Below are positions 53,168 through 61,193 of a stretch of 64,000 nt of DNA, piece by piece. Positions within the stretch are counted from its first letter, which is position 1. Each line of letters opens with the position of its first letter. The notes under the pieces were generated by a model. It saw only the letters and a list, made by a program, of their open reading frames with translations, did no database searches and was not told the DNA's origin. Made by a program: the position numbers and the translations under genes. The DNA comes from Pseudarthrobacter sulfonivorans (lineage in GTDB: Bacteria; Actinomycetota; Actinomycetes; Actinomycetales; Micrococcaceae): contig NZ_JANFCZ010000012.1 of the NCBI RefSeq assembly GCF_024391045.1, forward strand, positions 1 through 64,000, read 5' to 3'.

Positions 53168-53623
53168 CTACTTGTAGAAGCGGGCGAGGAACTCGGCCAC
53201 CACGGCGGGGCGTTCCTGGCCTTCGATTTCGATGGTGGCGTTGACCTTGATCTGGGCGCCGCCCTTGACCTCGGTGACCTCGGCGATGGTTGCCTGCATG
53301 CGGACCTTCGAGCCCACCTTCACGGGAGAGGTGAAGCGGACCTTGTCCAGGCCGTAGTTGACCTTGGTGGTGACGCCGTCCACGTCGAACAGTTCGCCCC
53401 AGAACGGGATGATCAGGGACAGCGTGAGGAATCCGTGGGCGATGGGGGCGCCGAACGGGCCGTCCTTGGCGCGTTCCGGATCGGTATGGATCCACTGCTG
53501 GTCGTCCGTGGCGTCGGCGAACAGGTTGATCTGTGCCTGGGTGATTTCGCGGTAGTCGGTGGTGCCGAGGTCCTTGCCGGTGAGGGTGAGCAGGGTGTCG
53601 AAGTCGACGACGAGATTGGGCAT
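53168..53623 (-). CDS. MaoC-like (R)-specific enoyl-CoA hydratase
   Basis: 151 residues, single hot-dog fold. The hydratase 2 motif is ADATDDQQWIHTDPERA, with the catalytic Asp and His, and GAPIAHGFLTLSL follows. AAGGAGG ribosome site. It hydrates a trans-enoyl-CoA to the (R)-3-hydroxyacyl-CoA. Third-last gene of the operon, after the acyl-CoA dehydrogenase, as expected for a beta-oxidation order. Confidence 0.9.
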   Translation of the reverse strand: MPNLVVDFDTLLTLTGKDLGTTDYREITQAQINLFADATDDQQWIHTDPERAKDGPFGAPIAHGFLTLSLIIPFWGELFDVDGVTTKVNYGLDKVRFTSPVKVGSKVRMQATIAEVTEVKGGAQIKVNATIEIEGQERPAVVAEFLARFYK

Positions 53624-53706
53624 GGGGTGCCTCCTTGGGGGCGTTTGGGAAGGGCAAGTACGACGGCGGGCCGCCGGGTTTGGTGCGTGCTGTTCAGCTG
53701 GTCAGG

Positions 53707-54936
53707 TCAGCGGGTGAAGGCGCTTTCGCCGGTCAGGGCGCGGCCCACGATGAGGGCGTTGATCTCGTGGGTGCCTTCATAGGAGTAGACGGCTTCGGCG
53801 TCGGCGTGGAAACGGGCAACGTCAGTGTCCAGGGTGATGCCGTTGCCGCCCACCACTTCGCGGGCCAGGGCAACGGTTTCGCGCATCAGCAGGGACGTCT
53901 GCATCTTGGCCAGGGCTGAGTCCTGGTCCCGGTAGATGCCCTTGGCCTGCTGTTCGGTCAACCGCACCACCAGCGAGAGCGAGGCGGTAACGTTCCCGAG
54001 CATCCGGGCCAGTTTCTCCTGGACGAGCTGGAAGGAACCCAGCGACCGGCCGAACTGCTTGCGTTCCTTCACGTAGGCGAGGGCTGCTTCGAACGCGCCG
54101 GCCTGGAGGCCCGTGGCGATCCAGGCCACGTCCGAGCGCATGGCCCGCAGCATGGCGGCCACGTCGCGGAACGAGTTCACGTTGTGCAGGCGCATGGCCT
54201 CGGGCACGCGGACACCGTCGAGGGTGATGTGGGCGTTCTGCATCATCCGCAGGGACGTTTTCCCGTGGATCTTCTCCAAGGTGACACCCGCCGCGGTCCG
54301 GTCCACGAGGAAGGCCTTGACCTGGCCGTCCGCCACGTCCCGGGCGAACACGGCCAGGACGTCTGCGGTGGAGGCGCCGCCGATCCAGCGCTTCGCACCG
54401 TCCAGGATCCAGTCATCGCCCTCGCGGCGCGCGGTGGTGGACAGGCCCCCGGCGATGTCCGAGCCGGATTCGGGTTCGGTGAGTGAGAAGACGCCCTTCA
54501 GCGAAAAGTCGATCACCTTGGGCATCCACTCCCGTTGCTGGGCTTCCGAGGCTCCCACGCGGATGGCTGTGCGGAACAGGCCTGCCTGGGAGGTGTACCA
54601 GGTGGCCAGCGACGCGTCGGTCCGGGCGAGTTCGAAGATCCGGAACCCCTGGTAGATGCCGCGGGCCGGGCTGTGTTCTGCACCCGCGGCGCCAGTGAGT
54701 TCGGCCGGTTCCATCAGGTCCAGGTCGATCAGTGGCTGGGCCAGTTCGGTGGGAAAATCGCCGCGCTCCCAGTGGTCCGCCAGGAGCGGGTGTGCCTGCT
54801 CGTCGAGGAAGGTTCGGAGCCTGCCCAGCACGCGGCGCTCGCTGTCGGTCAGGAGGGACTCCGCGTCGTAGAAGTCAGCGACCTTGAAAAGCCGTACCGG
54901 GGCGCTCACGGTGGGTTCCGTCGTCGTCGTCTCCAT
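53707..54936 (-). CDS. Acyl-CoA dehydrogenase, glutaryl-CoA dehydrogenase-like
   Basis: 409 residues from ATG 54936, one base after the amidohydrolase stop; the longer upstream frame is not coding. FSLTEPESGSDIAG binds the substrate and FAD, KRWIGGAST follows, and the C-terminal SYEGTHEINALIVGRALTG contains the catalytic Glu (first Glu after Tyr), in the arrangement typical of glutaryl-CoA dehydrogenases. It desaturates the acyl-CoA. Conserved Arg needed for glutaryl decarboxylation cannot be judged here. Confidence 0.88.
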   Translation of the reverse strand: METTTTEPTVSAPVRLFKVADFYDAESLLTDSERRVLGRLRTFLDEQAHPLLADHWERGDFPTELAQPLIDLDLMEPAELTGAAGAEHSPARGIYQGFRIFELARTDASLATWYTSQAGLFRTAIRVGASEAQQREWMPKVIDFSLKGVFSLTEPESGSDIAGGLSTTARREGDDWILDGAKRWIGGASTADVLAVFARDVADGQVKAFLVDRTAAGVTLEKIHGKTSLRMMQNAHITLDGVRVPEAMRLHNVNSFRDVAAMLRAMRSDVAWIATGLQAGAFEAALAYVKERKQFGRSLGSFQLVQEKLARMLGNVTASLSLVVRLTEQQAKGIYRDQDSALAKMQTSLLMRETVALAREVVGGNGITLDTDVARFHADAEAVYSYEGTHEINALIVGRALTGESAFTR

Positions 54937-54937
54937 C

Positions 54938-55822
54938 TCAAGTTCCCAGTCCGAGGAGGCGGACGGCGTTGTCCTTAAGGATCTTGGGCCGGATCTCGTC
55001 CTTGAGTGGCAGGTCGGCGAACGCGCCGAGCCACTTCTGCGGGGTGATGAGCGGGAAGTCGGTGCCGAACAGCACCTTGTCCTGGAGTACGGAGTTGGAC
55101 ATCCGGACCAGGGACTCCGGGAAGTACTTAGGCGACCAGCCGGACAGGTCGATGAAGACGTTGGACTTGTGGGTGGCGATGGAGTTGGCTTCGTCCTGCC
55201 AGGGCACGGAAGGGTGGGCCATGATGATCTGCAGTTCCGGGAAGTCCGCGGCCACGGCGTCGAGGAGCAGGGGGTTGGAGAACGCCAGCTTGATCCCGTA
55301 CCCACCGGGCAGCCCTGCGCCCATGCCGTTCTGGCCGGTGTGGAAGATTGCCGGCAGGCCGAGCTCCTGCAGCGTTTCCCAGAGGGGGTAAAACTGCTCG
55401 TTGGAGGGGTCGAAGCCCTGCAGCGACGGGTGGAACTTGAAACCACGGACGCCGAGCTCGATCGCCTGGTGCTTGGCGCCTGCGATGGCTTCCTCGCCGG
55501 TGCGGGGGTCGACGCTGCCGAACGGAATGAGGACGTCGTTGTTCCTCGCGGCGCCGGCGATCAGGTCCGGGATGCTGTTGGGCTCGTGCTTGAGTTGGGT
55601 GCGGGCGTCCACGGTGAACACGACGGCGGCCATGTTCAGCCCGCGGTAGATCTCGGCGATGCGGTCGAGTGAGGGGGTGCGGTCCTCGGCTTTGAAGTAC
55701 TTGGCCGAGGCTTCGGTCAGGGCCGGCGGCAGGGATTCATGGCCGTGGCCATCCACCTCCAGGTGGACGTGCATGTCAATTGCATCGAGTTTGGCGGCAT
55801 CGATGCCCAGTTCATAACGCAT
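54938..55822 (-). CDS. Amidohydrolase (ACMSD-like) family protein
   Basis: 294 residues. TIM-barrel metal ligands are visible: DMHVHLE (HxH at 18-20), GFKFHPS, FHTGQNG, IIMAHPS, and FGTDFP with the terminal Asp. This is amidohydrolase_2, the group of metal-dependent decarboxylases and ring hydrolases (ACMSD, gamma-resorcylate decarboxylase). A decarboxylase or hydrolase step on an acid intermediate is likely. Start with AAAGGAAA upstream. Second gene of the operon. Confidence 0.85.
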   Translation of the reverse strand: MRYELGIDAAKLDAIDMHVHLEVDGHGHESLPPALTEASAKYFKAEDRTPSLDRIAEIYRGLNMAAVVFTVDARTQLKHEPNSIPDLIAGAARNNDVLIPFGSVDPRTGEEAIAGAKHQAIELGVRGFKFHPSLQGFDPSNEQFYPLWETLQELGLPAIFHTGQNGMGAGLPGGYGIKLAFSNPLLLDAVAADFPELQIIMAHPSVPWQDEANSIATHKSNVFIDLSGWSPKYFPESLVRMSNSVLQDKVLFGTDFPLITPQKWLGAFADLPLKDEIRPKILKDNAVRLLGLGT

Positions 55823-55862
55823 ATCGGTTTCCTTTGGCAGTCAGAGAGCGGGGCGCGGCGGA

Positions 55863-56801
55863 CTAGCGGGCCGGGGCCGGCTCGGGCTTGAGTTCCTCCG
55901 GCAGCGGGAGGAACTCCTCCCCATAGCTCTGCAGCGTGTCACCGTTGAACAGCTCACCGGCGTTCTCCCGCAGGGCTTCGTAGCTCCAGCCGCCGTCGCG
56001 GTATTCGGTGGTGGCCGCTTCCGGGTGGCTCCAAACCTGCAGCCGGTCGCCGCCGGCACCGATCGCCTGGCCGGTAATGTTGGCGGCCTCGTCGGAGGCG
56101 AGGAAGGCAACCAGGCCCGCGACGTCGTCGGCCGTTCCGAACCCGAGCTCGTGGCGGAAGAATGACGGCATCGCCTCACCGCGCTCGTCCGCTTCCACAG
56201 CCTTCTGGAAGTACGGGACAGTTTTGGTCATGGCGGTGGCGGCCACCGGGATGACGGAGTTGACGGTGACCCCGGCTTTCTTCATTTCCAGCGCCCAGGT
56301 GCGGACCATGCCCACGATCCCGGCCTTGGCTGCGGCGTAGTTGGTCTGGCCGAAGTTGCCGCGCTGGCCCGTGGGCGAGCCGATGGTGATGATCCGGCCC
56401 TGCACGTTGTTGTCCTTGAAGTAGGCGAAGGCCTCGCGGACGCAGGAAAACGTGCCCTTCAGGTGGACGTTGATGACCAGGTCGAAGTCCTCGTCGGTCA
56501 TCTTCAGCAGGCTCTTGTCCCGCAGGATCCCCGCGTTCGTCACCAGAATGTCCAGGCCGCCGAAAGCCTCCACGGCGCCTGCCACCAGCGCCTTGGCGGC
56601 CTCGGTGCTGCCGACCGGGGCAACCACCGCGGTGGCCCGCCCGCCGTCGGCCTCAATCTCTGCCACAGCCTGCGCCGCCGTCTCGGCATTGACGTCATTA
56701 ATTACGACGGCGGCACCCTGGCGGGCGAGTTCCCGGGCGTAAGCGAGGCCGAGGCCCTGACCGCTTCCGGTGACGATTGCGACTTTGCCTGAGAGACTCA
56801 T
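55863..56801 (-). CDS. SDR oxidoreductase, MFE-2-type (R)-3-hydroxyacyl-CoA dehydrogenase-like
   Basis: 312 residues from ATG 56801 (AAAGGAG site). VAIVTGSGQGLG binds NAD(P), NAGI follows, and NYAAAKAG carries the YxxxK catalytic pair. A C-terminal extension (QVWSHPEAATTEYRDGGWS) resembles the dehydrogenase unit of peroxisomal-type multifunctional enzyme 2. Together with MaoC it would make an R-specific beta-oxidation pair. First gene of the operon, divergent from marR. Confidence 0.85.
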   Translation of the reverse strand: MSLSGKVAIVTGSGQGLGLAYARELARQGAAVVINDVNAETAAQAVAEIEADGGRATAVVAPVGSTEAAKALVAGAVEAFGGLDILVTNAGILRDKSLLKMTDEDFDLVINVHLKGTFSCVREAFAYFKDNNVQGRIITIGSPTGQRGNFGQTNYAAAKAGIVGMVRTWALEMKKAGVTVNSVIPVAATAMTKTVPYFQKAVEADERGEAMPSFFRHELGFGTADDVAGLVAFLASDEAANITGQAIGAGGDRLQVWSHPEAATTEYRDGGWSYEALRENAGELFNGDTLQSYGEEFLPLPEELKPEPAPAR

Positions 56802-56881
56802 TGCTGCTCCTTTGCTAGCTGACCATGTTCCCCTGCCGTCCGGCGTGGGATGCTGTTCTGTATCCATGAGAATATGGATTG

Positions 56882-56896
56882 TTGAAGAAGTCAACT
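56882..56896. promoter_or_regulatory. MarR-type operator between the catabolic operon and marR
   Basis: GTTGA-AGAAG-TCAAC, with flanking TT and TA extending the symmetry, lies in AT-rich DNA between the divergent starts (56801 and 56925), close to the MarR start. Confidence 0.7.
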
Positions 56897-56924
56897 ATTT
56901 ATTTTGAAAACTATCTGGAGCGAT

Positions 56925-57404
56925 ATGACCATCGAAGTGCAGGGAGCAAAGCAGGCGGGCGGCGACGACAAGCTAGTGGCCGCTTCGATCACCAACGACA
57001 TGGGGTTCCTGCTGGCAAAACTGCATGCAGCGGGGTCCGTGCTGAACAACCGGGCACTCGCCGACTTCGGGCTTAAGGAGCGCTCCTACTCGGTATTGGT
57101 CCTGGCGAACAGCGGCCTGGAACCAACCCAGCGGGAGCTGGCGGATTTCCTGAGCCTCGATCCGAGCCAGATCGTTGCCCTCGTGGACGATCTGGAAAAG
57201 CGGAAACTGGTGGTCCGCGCTCCCGGCAAGCTGGACCGCAGGGCCAAAACCGTCACTGCTACTGCGGCCGGTGCTACACTCCACGCGCGCGCCGCTGAGG
57301 CGGCGGAGCAGGCGGAGGCCGAAGCACTGCAAGGCCTCGACGCCGCCGAGGTGGCCACCATGAAGGCGCTGCTGCGCAAAGCGCTGTGGGGCGCCGCGGT
57401 GTAA
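56925..57404 (+). CDS. MarR family regulator of the catabolic operon
   Basis: 159 residues from ATG 56925 with GGAG upstream. Winged HTH: TQRELADFLSLDPSQIVALVDDLEKRKLV, then the wing DRRAKTVTATAAG. It is divergent from the SDR gene across a MarR-like palindrome, so it probably represses the six-gene operon until an aromatic or acyl-CoA ligand binds. The ligand would identify the substrate. Confidence 0.88.
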   Translation: MTIEVQGAKQAGGDDKLVAASITNDMGFLLAKLHAAGSVLNNRALADFGLKERSYSVLVLANSGLEPTQRELADFLSLDPSQIVALVDDLEKRKLVVRAPGKLDRRAKTVTATAAGATLHARAAEAAEQAEAEALQGLDAAEVATMKALLRKALWGAAV

Positions 57405-57422
57405 GGGCCGTAGGCTTGGATC

Positions 57423-58019
57423 ATGTCAGACCAGCACTCCACGGAGCACCACCTTGCGCCCACCTTCACTGTTGAGACCGCGAGGGTCCTGGCCGAGGTT
57501 GCCCACAACCGGCAGAAGGACAAGCTCAAGCGGCCTTACCGCGACCACGTCCTGGCCGTAGGCGATGCCCTGGCGGACTTCGACGACGACATCCAAATTG
57601 CCGGGTACCTGCACGACATTGCCGAGGACACGCCCATCACCCGCCAGGCACTTTTGGAGATGGGTGTCTCGGAGCGGGCAGCGGACATCATCGAGCGGGT
57701 GACCAACCGGCTGCACGACAACCCGGATGACTACCAGGCCGGCATCCGCTACATCGCGGAGGACCACGATGCCGCCCTCGTGAAGATCGCGGACAACGCG
57801 CATAACTCCATCCCCGAACGCGTCAAGGCACTCGCCGAGAAGTGGCCGGACAAGCCGCCGGTCACCAAGTACCGGGATGCCCGGCCGGTGCTTTATGCCG
57901 CTGTGGAGACTGAGGAAATCCGCAAGATCCTGGCCCGCGTGAACCCGTGGCTGCTCGAAGAACTGGACCACCAGCTGGACGAGGAAGACGACACCGACTA
58001 CGAGAACCTCTCGTACTAG
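57423..58019 (+). CDS. HD-domain hydrolase, SpoT/MESH1-like
   Basis: 198 residues. The HD metal site is complete: H42 (RDHVLAV), H64-D65 (GYLHDIAEDT) and the Asp in VKIADNAHNS. The order and AEDT tail match ppGpp hydrolases of the MESH1/SAH type, but no synthetase or TGS domain follows. The C-terminus is acidic (DEEDDTDYE). It may hydrolyse (p)ppGpp or another nucleotide. It faces the GNAT-AAA+ fusion gene, 12 bp apart. Confidence 0.82.
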   Translation: MSDQHSTEHHLAPTFTVETARVLAEVAHNRQKDKLKRPYRDHVLAVGDALADFDDDIQIAGYLHDIAEDTPITRQALLEMGVSERAADIIERVTNRLHDNPDDYQAGIRYIAEDHDAALVKIADNAHNSIPERVKALAEKWPDKPPVTKYRDARPVLYAAVETEEIRKILARVNPWLLEELDHQLDEEDDTDYENLSY

Positions 58020-58031
58020 ATCCGGGCCCGG

Positions 58032-59357
58032 CTAAACCCGCCCCAGCGCCTCGATGTCCTCCAGGAAGTCCTCGTGGACTTCGTCGCTGACAGTGGTCCG
58101 GGTGTCACCGATGGCGTCCAGGTAATCCTCCGTGGAGGGTCCCTTCCGGGCCGCCTCACGAAGTGAACCGCTGCCACCGGAAGCCGCTCCGCCGTCCCGG
58201 CCCTCGCCGTAAACCACGTTTTCAAGCGCCCGCTGGGAGGCGCTGCGGGCAGCATATTCGATGTCGGCCGGCGAGAAACCCTCGGTACGGTCCACGAGGA
58301 GTTCCACGTCCACGTCGTCCACCACGGCGGCCGGGATGAAGCGTTGCCACATGGCTTCGCGGGCCTGGCGGTCGGGGAGGCCGATGGGAATGACGTAGTC
58401 GAACCGGCCGTGCCGCAGGAAGGCGGTGTCCAGCGACCGGATGAAGTTGGTGGCGCAGACCAGCAGGCGGCCCGGCTGTTCACGGAAGGCCGGGATGATT
58501 TTCAGCAGCTCATTGGTGACGCCCTGAAGCGGCGACGGCGGTTCGCCCGATCGTTGGGACGCGATCTCCTCCACTTCGTCGATGAACACCACGCAGTGTT
58601 CCAGTTCGGCGATCTCCAGGAACGTCTCACGCAGCGCGCCGGCGAGGCCCTTCGGATCGGACGCCAGCCGCGACGGGAAAACTTCCACAAACGGCCACTC
58701 CAGCCGGGACGCGATCGCTTTTGCGAAGGTGGTTTTACCGGTTCCGGGCGGACCGAACAGCACCACGGCGCGCGGCGGCACCACGCCGTATTCGTCCGCG
58801 AGATCGGCCTCCGCGAGCGGCAGGACCAGCCGCCGTTCCAGAAGTTCCTTTTCCTTGCGCATGCCGGCCACGTTTCCCCACAGGTCCCGCGCCAGGACCC
58901 GGCCGCCCAGCTGGCCCAGCGCACCAAGCTCCTGCCGCTGGACGGGGATGGTCCGCTCAAAATACCGCAGGTTCTTTTTCAGCGCGAAGCCGCGGCTGAG
59001 GAAGGCCTCCACCCGGGTCTCAGATTCGGGCATCAGCGCCGAGAGCTTGTTCAGGCCGTGCGGGGCCATCCGGTTTTCGACGGCGGCGAGCAGCGAGGTG
59101 CCGATGCCCCGGCCGCGGTATTCCGGCAGCGTGGCGAGGAAGACGATCCAGCCCTGGTCGTGCGCGGCGCGGCCCACGGCGGCGCCCACCACCATGTCGC
59201 CCTGCACCGCCACCACGGCATGGTCCTTCTCGCACGACGCGAGGACCTCGGAGAGGGCATAGACGGGCTCCACGGCGGAGGCCTTGAGGGTTTCCCACAG
59301 GTGCAGGATCCCGTCCAGGTCTGCCGAGTGGAAGTCCCTGATCCGCCAGTTGGTCAT
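58032..59357 (-). CDS. GNAT acetyltransferase fused to an AAA+ ATPase
   Basis: A 441-residue fusion. Residues 1-135 form a GNAT domain (VEPVYALSEVL, VFLATLPEYRGRGIGTSLL with the acetyl-CoA loop at 79-90, SRGFALKKNLRYFERTI). Residues about 140-441 are an AAA+ module related to Cdc48/FtsH/BCS1 types: Walker A GPPGTGKTT (202-210), Walker B VVFIDE (256-261), sensor 1 CATN (301-304), arginine finger R318 in LRHGRFD, sensor 2 region GFSPADIEYAA (360-370). The C-terminus (390-441) is variable. No signal or membrane segment. Both halves look active. Function unknown; acetylation linked to protein remodelling is inference. Confidence 0.88.
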   Translation of the reverse strand: MTNWRIRDFHSADLDGILHLWETLKASAVEPVYALSEVLASCEKDHAVVAVQGDMVVGAAVGRAAHDQGWIVFLATLPEYRGRGIGTSLLAAVENRMAPHGLNKLSALMPESETRVEAFLSRGFALKKNLRYFERTIPVQRQELGALGQLGGRVLARDLWGNVAGMRKEKELLERRLVLPLAEADLADEYGVVPPRAVVLFGPPGTGKTTFAKAIASRLEWPFVEVFPSRLASDPKGLAGALRETFLEIAELEHCVVFIDEVEEIASQRSGEPPSPLQGVTNELLKIIPAFREQPGRLLVCATNFIRSLDTAFLRHGRFDYVIPIGLPDRQAREAMWQRFIPAAVVDDVDVELLVDRTEGFSPADIEYAARSASQRALENVVYGEGRDGGAASGGSGSLREAARKGPSTEDYLDAIGDTRTTVSDEVHEDFLEDIEALGRV

Positions 59358-59387
59358 GCCGTGTCTCCCGGGTGGTTCGTCGTTGAA

Positions 59388-59416
59388 CTGCAGGTCATTA
59401 ATGCTCTGCAGGTCAT
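59388..59416 (-). promoter_or_regulatory. Direct repeat upstream of the GNAT-AAA+ gene
   Basis: CTGCAGGTCAT occurs at 59388-59398 and 59406-59416, 18 bp apart, 31 bp or more before the ATG at 59357. It may be a regulator site. Confidence 0.35.
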
Positions 59417-59510
59417 GAGTGCAGGGCAGCGCCGCGAGGCACTCTGCTGAGCATAAGCGATCTGCCCGCGACGAAGGGTAGCGGGAGGGTTGCGTTACGG
59501 CTGCGGACGG

Positions 59511-60887
59511 TCAGGCGGCGGGTTTGATGTTCTGGTTGATGTGGAAGAGGTTGTCAGGATCGTACTTTGCCTTGACAGCGCCCAAGCGGTCGTAGTTGTC
59601 GGCGTAGTTGTCCCGGATTCTGGACTGGTCATCTGCGTCCATGAAGTTGATGTACGCCCCGCCGGCGCTGTGCTCGTGCAGCTCGGTGGCATACTCGCGC
59701 ACCCAGCGGATGTTCGCGTCGTTGTCGACGGGGCCTTCCCACATCCCGGCGATCACGGCAGCAATATCGGCATCACGGTAAGGGAAGGCTGTGGCGTCCT
59801 TTGCAATCCGTTGGACGGCCCCGTTGATGGGGTAGAAGTGGTTGGCCGTTTGCAGGCTGGGCACCCCTTCACCGAAGTGTTTGGCTACTTTGATGACCTC
59901 ATCGCTGAATGTGGGGAGGAATTCTGCCTTCCAATAGGCCTGGAGTCCTTTGGGCAGCGACTCGTCAAACAAGGTGTTGAGGACCGGGTAGGGGAGTGGT
60001 CCCACGAAGGAGCCGGCAACCGGTGCGACATCAAGGAATGGCTGCCACTGCCTGGGCCCTTCCTCCTGCGGGCCTGTCCAGCCGCCCACCATGACCACCA
60101 CGGGGCGTCCGCGGTATTCCTCCGCGAGGAAGGGAACCTCGGGACCCTGATGGAATCCCATAAAGACGCCAAGGTCCTCCGGTGCCGTGGCTAAGGTCTC
60201 GCGGTACAACTGGCCTACGGCTTCGGCGTGTTCGAGCAGGTAGATGACCACTCCGCCGTAGACCATGTCCACCGGGTGCAGGTTGAACTCGAGCGAGGTC
60301 ACCACACCAAAGTTTCCGGTTCCGCCGCGGAGGGCCCAGAAGAGGTCGTCGTTTTCGGTGGCGCTGGCCACCCGGAAATTGCCGTCGGCTGTGACTACAT
60401 CTGCGGATTTCAGGTTGTCGCAGGACAGTCCGTATTTCCGCGACAGATAGCCAATGCCGCCGCCCAGGGTTAGGCCGGTCACTCCCGTGGAGCCGATGAT
60501 TCCGCCCGGTGTGCCGAGGCCGAAGGCATGGGTCGCGTGGTTGAAGTCCGCCCAGGTGGCGCCGGCCTCGGCGCGGGCAGTGGCCGTAGCCGGGTCAAAG
60601 CGTACTCCCCGGCGGTTGACGAAGTCGATGACCAGGCCGCCGTCGCAGGTGCCGAAACCGGGTGCGCTGTGGCCGCCGCCGCGGAGGGCCACGTCCATTC
60701 CTGTGTCCCTGGCAAAGTTCACGCCGGCCATGACGTCGGCGACTTGTGAAACTTGCAGGATGGCAGCGGGGCGTTTGTCGATCATGCCGTTATATACGGC
60801 GCGTGCGGCGTCGTAATCCGGGTGATCAGGGGTGATCAGGGTACCGCGGACGTTTTCCTGTAATGACTGCAGGGAACTGCTGTTCAT
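59511..60887 (-). CDS. FAD-linked oxidoreductase of the BBE (berberine bridge) type
   Basis: 458 residues. PCMH-type FAD domain with RGGGHS (H73 likely covalent to FAD), GVTGLTLGGGIGYLSRKYGLSCDN, and a C-terminal BBE segment (YADNYDRLGAVKAKYDPDNLFHINQNI). It lacks a signal peptide. It oxidises a sugar, polyol or alkaloid-like compound (family knowledge); substrate unknown. Monocistronic. Confidence 0.9.
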   Translation of the reverse strand: MNSSSLQSLQENVRGTLITPDHPDYDAARAVYNGMIDKRPAAILQVSQVADVMAGVNFARDTGMDVALRGGGHSAPGFGTCDGGLVIDFVNRRGVRFDPATATARAEAGATWADFNHATHAFGLGTPGGIIGSTGVTGLTLGGGIGYLSRKYGLSCDNLKSADVVTADGNFRVASATENDDLFWALRGGTGNFGVVTSLEFNLHPVDMVYGGVVIYLLEHAEAVGQLYRETLATAPEDLGVFMGFHQGPEVPFLAEEYRGRPVVVMVGGWTGPQEEGPRQWQPFLDVAPVAGSFVGPLPYPVLNTLFDESLPKGLQAYWKAEFLPTFSDEVIKVAKHFGEGVPSLQTANHFYPINGAVQRIAKDATAFPYRDADIAAVIAGMWEGPVDNDANIRWVREYATELHEHSAGGAYINFMDADDQSRIRDNYADNYDRLGAVKAKYDPDNLFHINQNIKPAA

Positions 60888-61193
60888 GGTGAACTCCGAA
60901 GCTGCGAGGATTGCTCAGGTGTTCAGGCACAACGCCCCGCCAGCTGGCCGTACCCGATGTGAAAGTCGTGAGACCGGTGCACCGCTGCAGGTCGGTGCGG
61001 CCTGGCCGCACGCTCTGCTGTGGCGTGCTTCGTTGTTGCGCGGCTGCGGAATCCAGCCAGGATCCGGACGCTGCGATGGGCCCGGTTCTCGTAACGTACG
61101 CCCGCTGCCGGGAGCGGTCAATGCCTCTTGCGTACGACGGCGGCACCCGGGTTCCGTAGTCACAGAACCCGGGTGCCGCCGCCGTACGGGGGC
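60888..61193. other. 306-bp gap without a gene
   Basis: Upstream region of the FAD oxidoreductase gene at its left and the terminator of the permease operon at its right. No ORF has a plausible protein or ribosome site. Confidence 0.6.
61131..61188 (-). terminator. Terminator of the aspA-permease operon
   Basis: 24-bp arms (61131-61154 and 61165-61188) with a single mismatch, CGTACGACGGCGGCACCCGG type, 6 bp after the permease stop. Confidence 0.85.
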
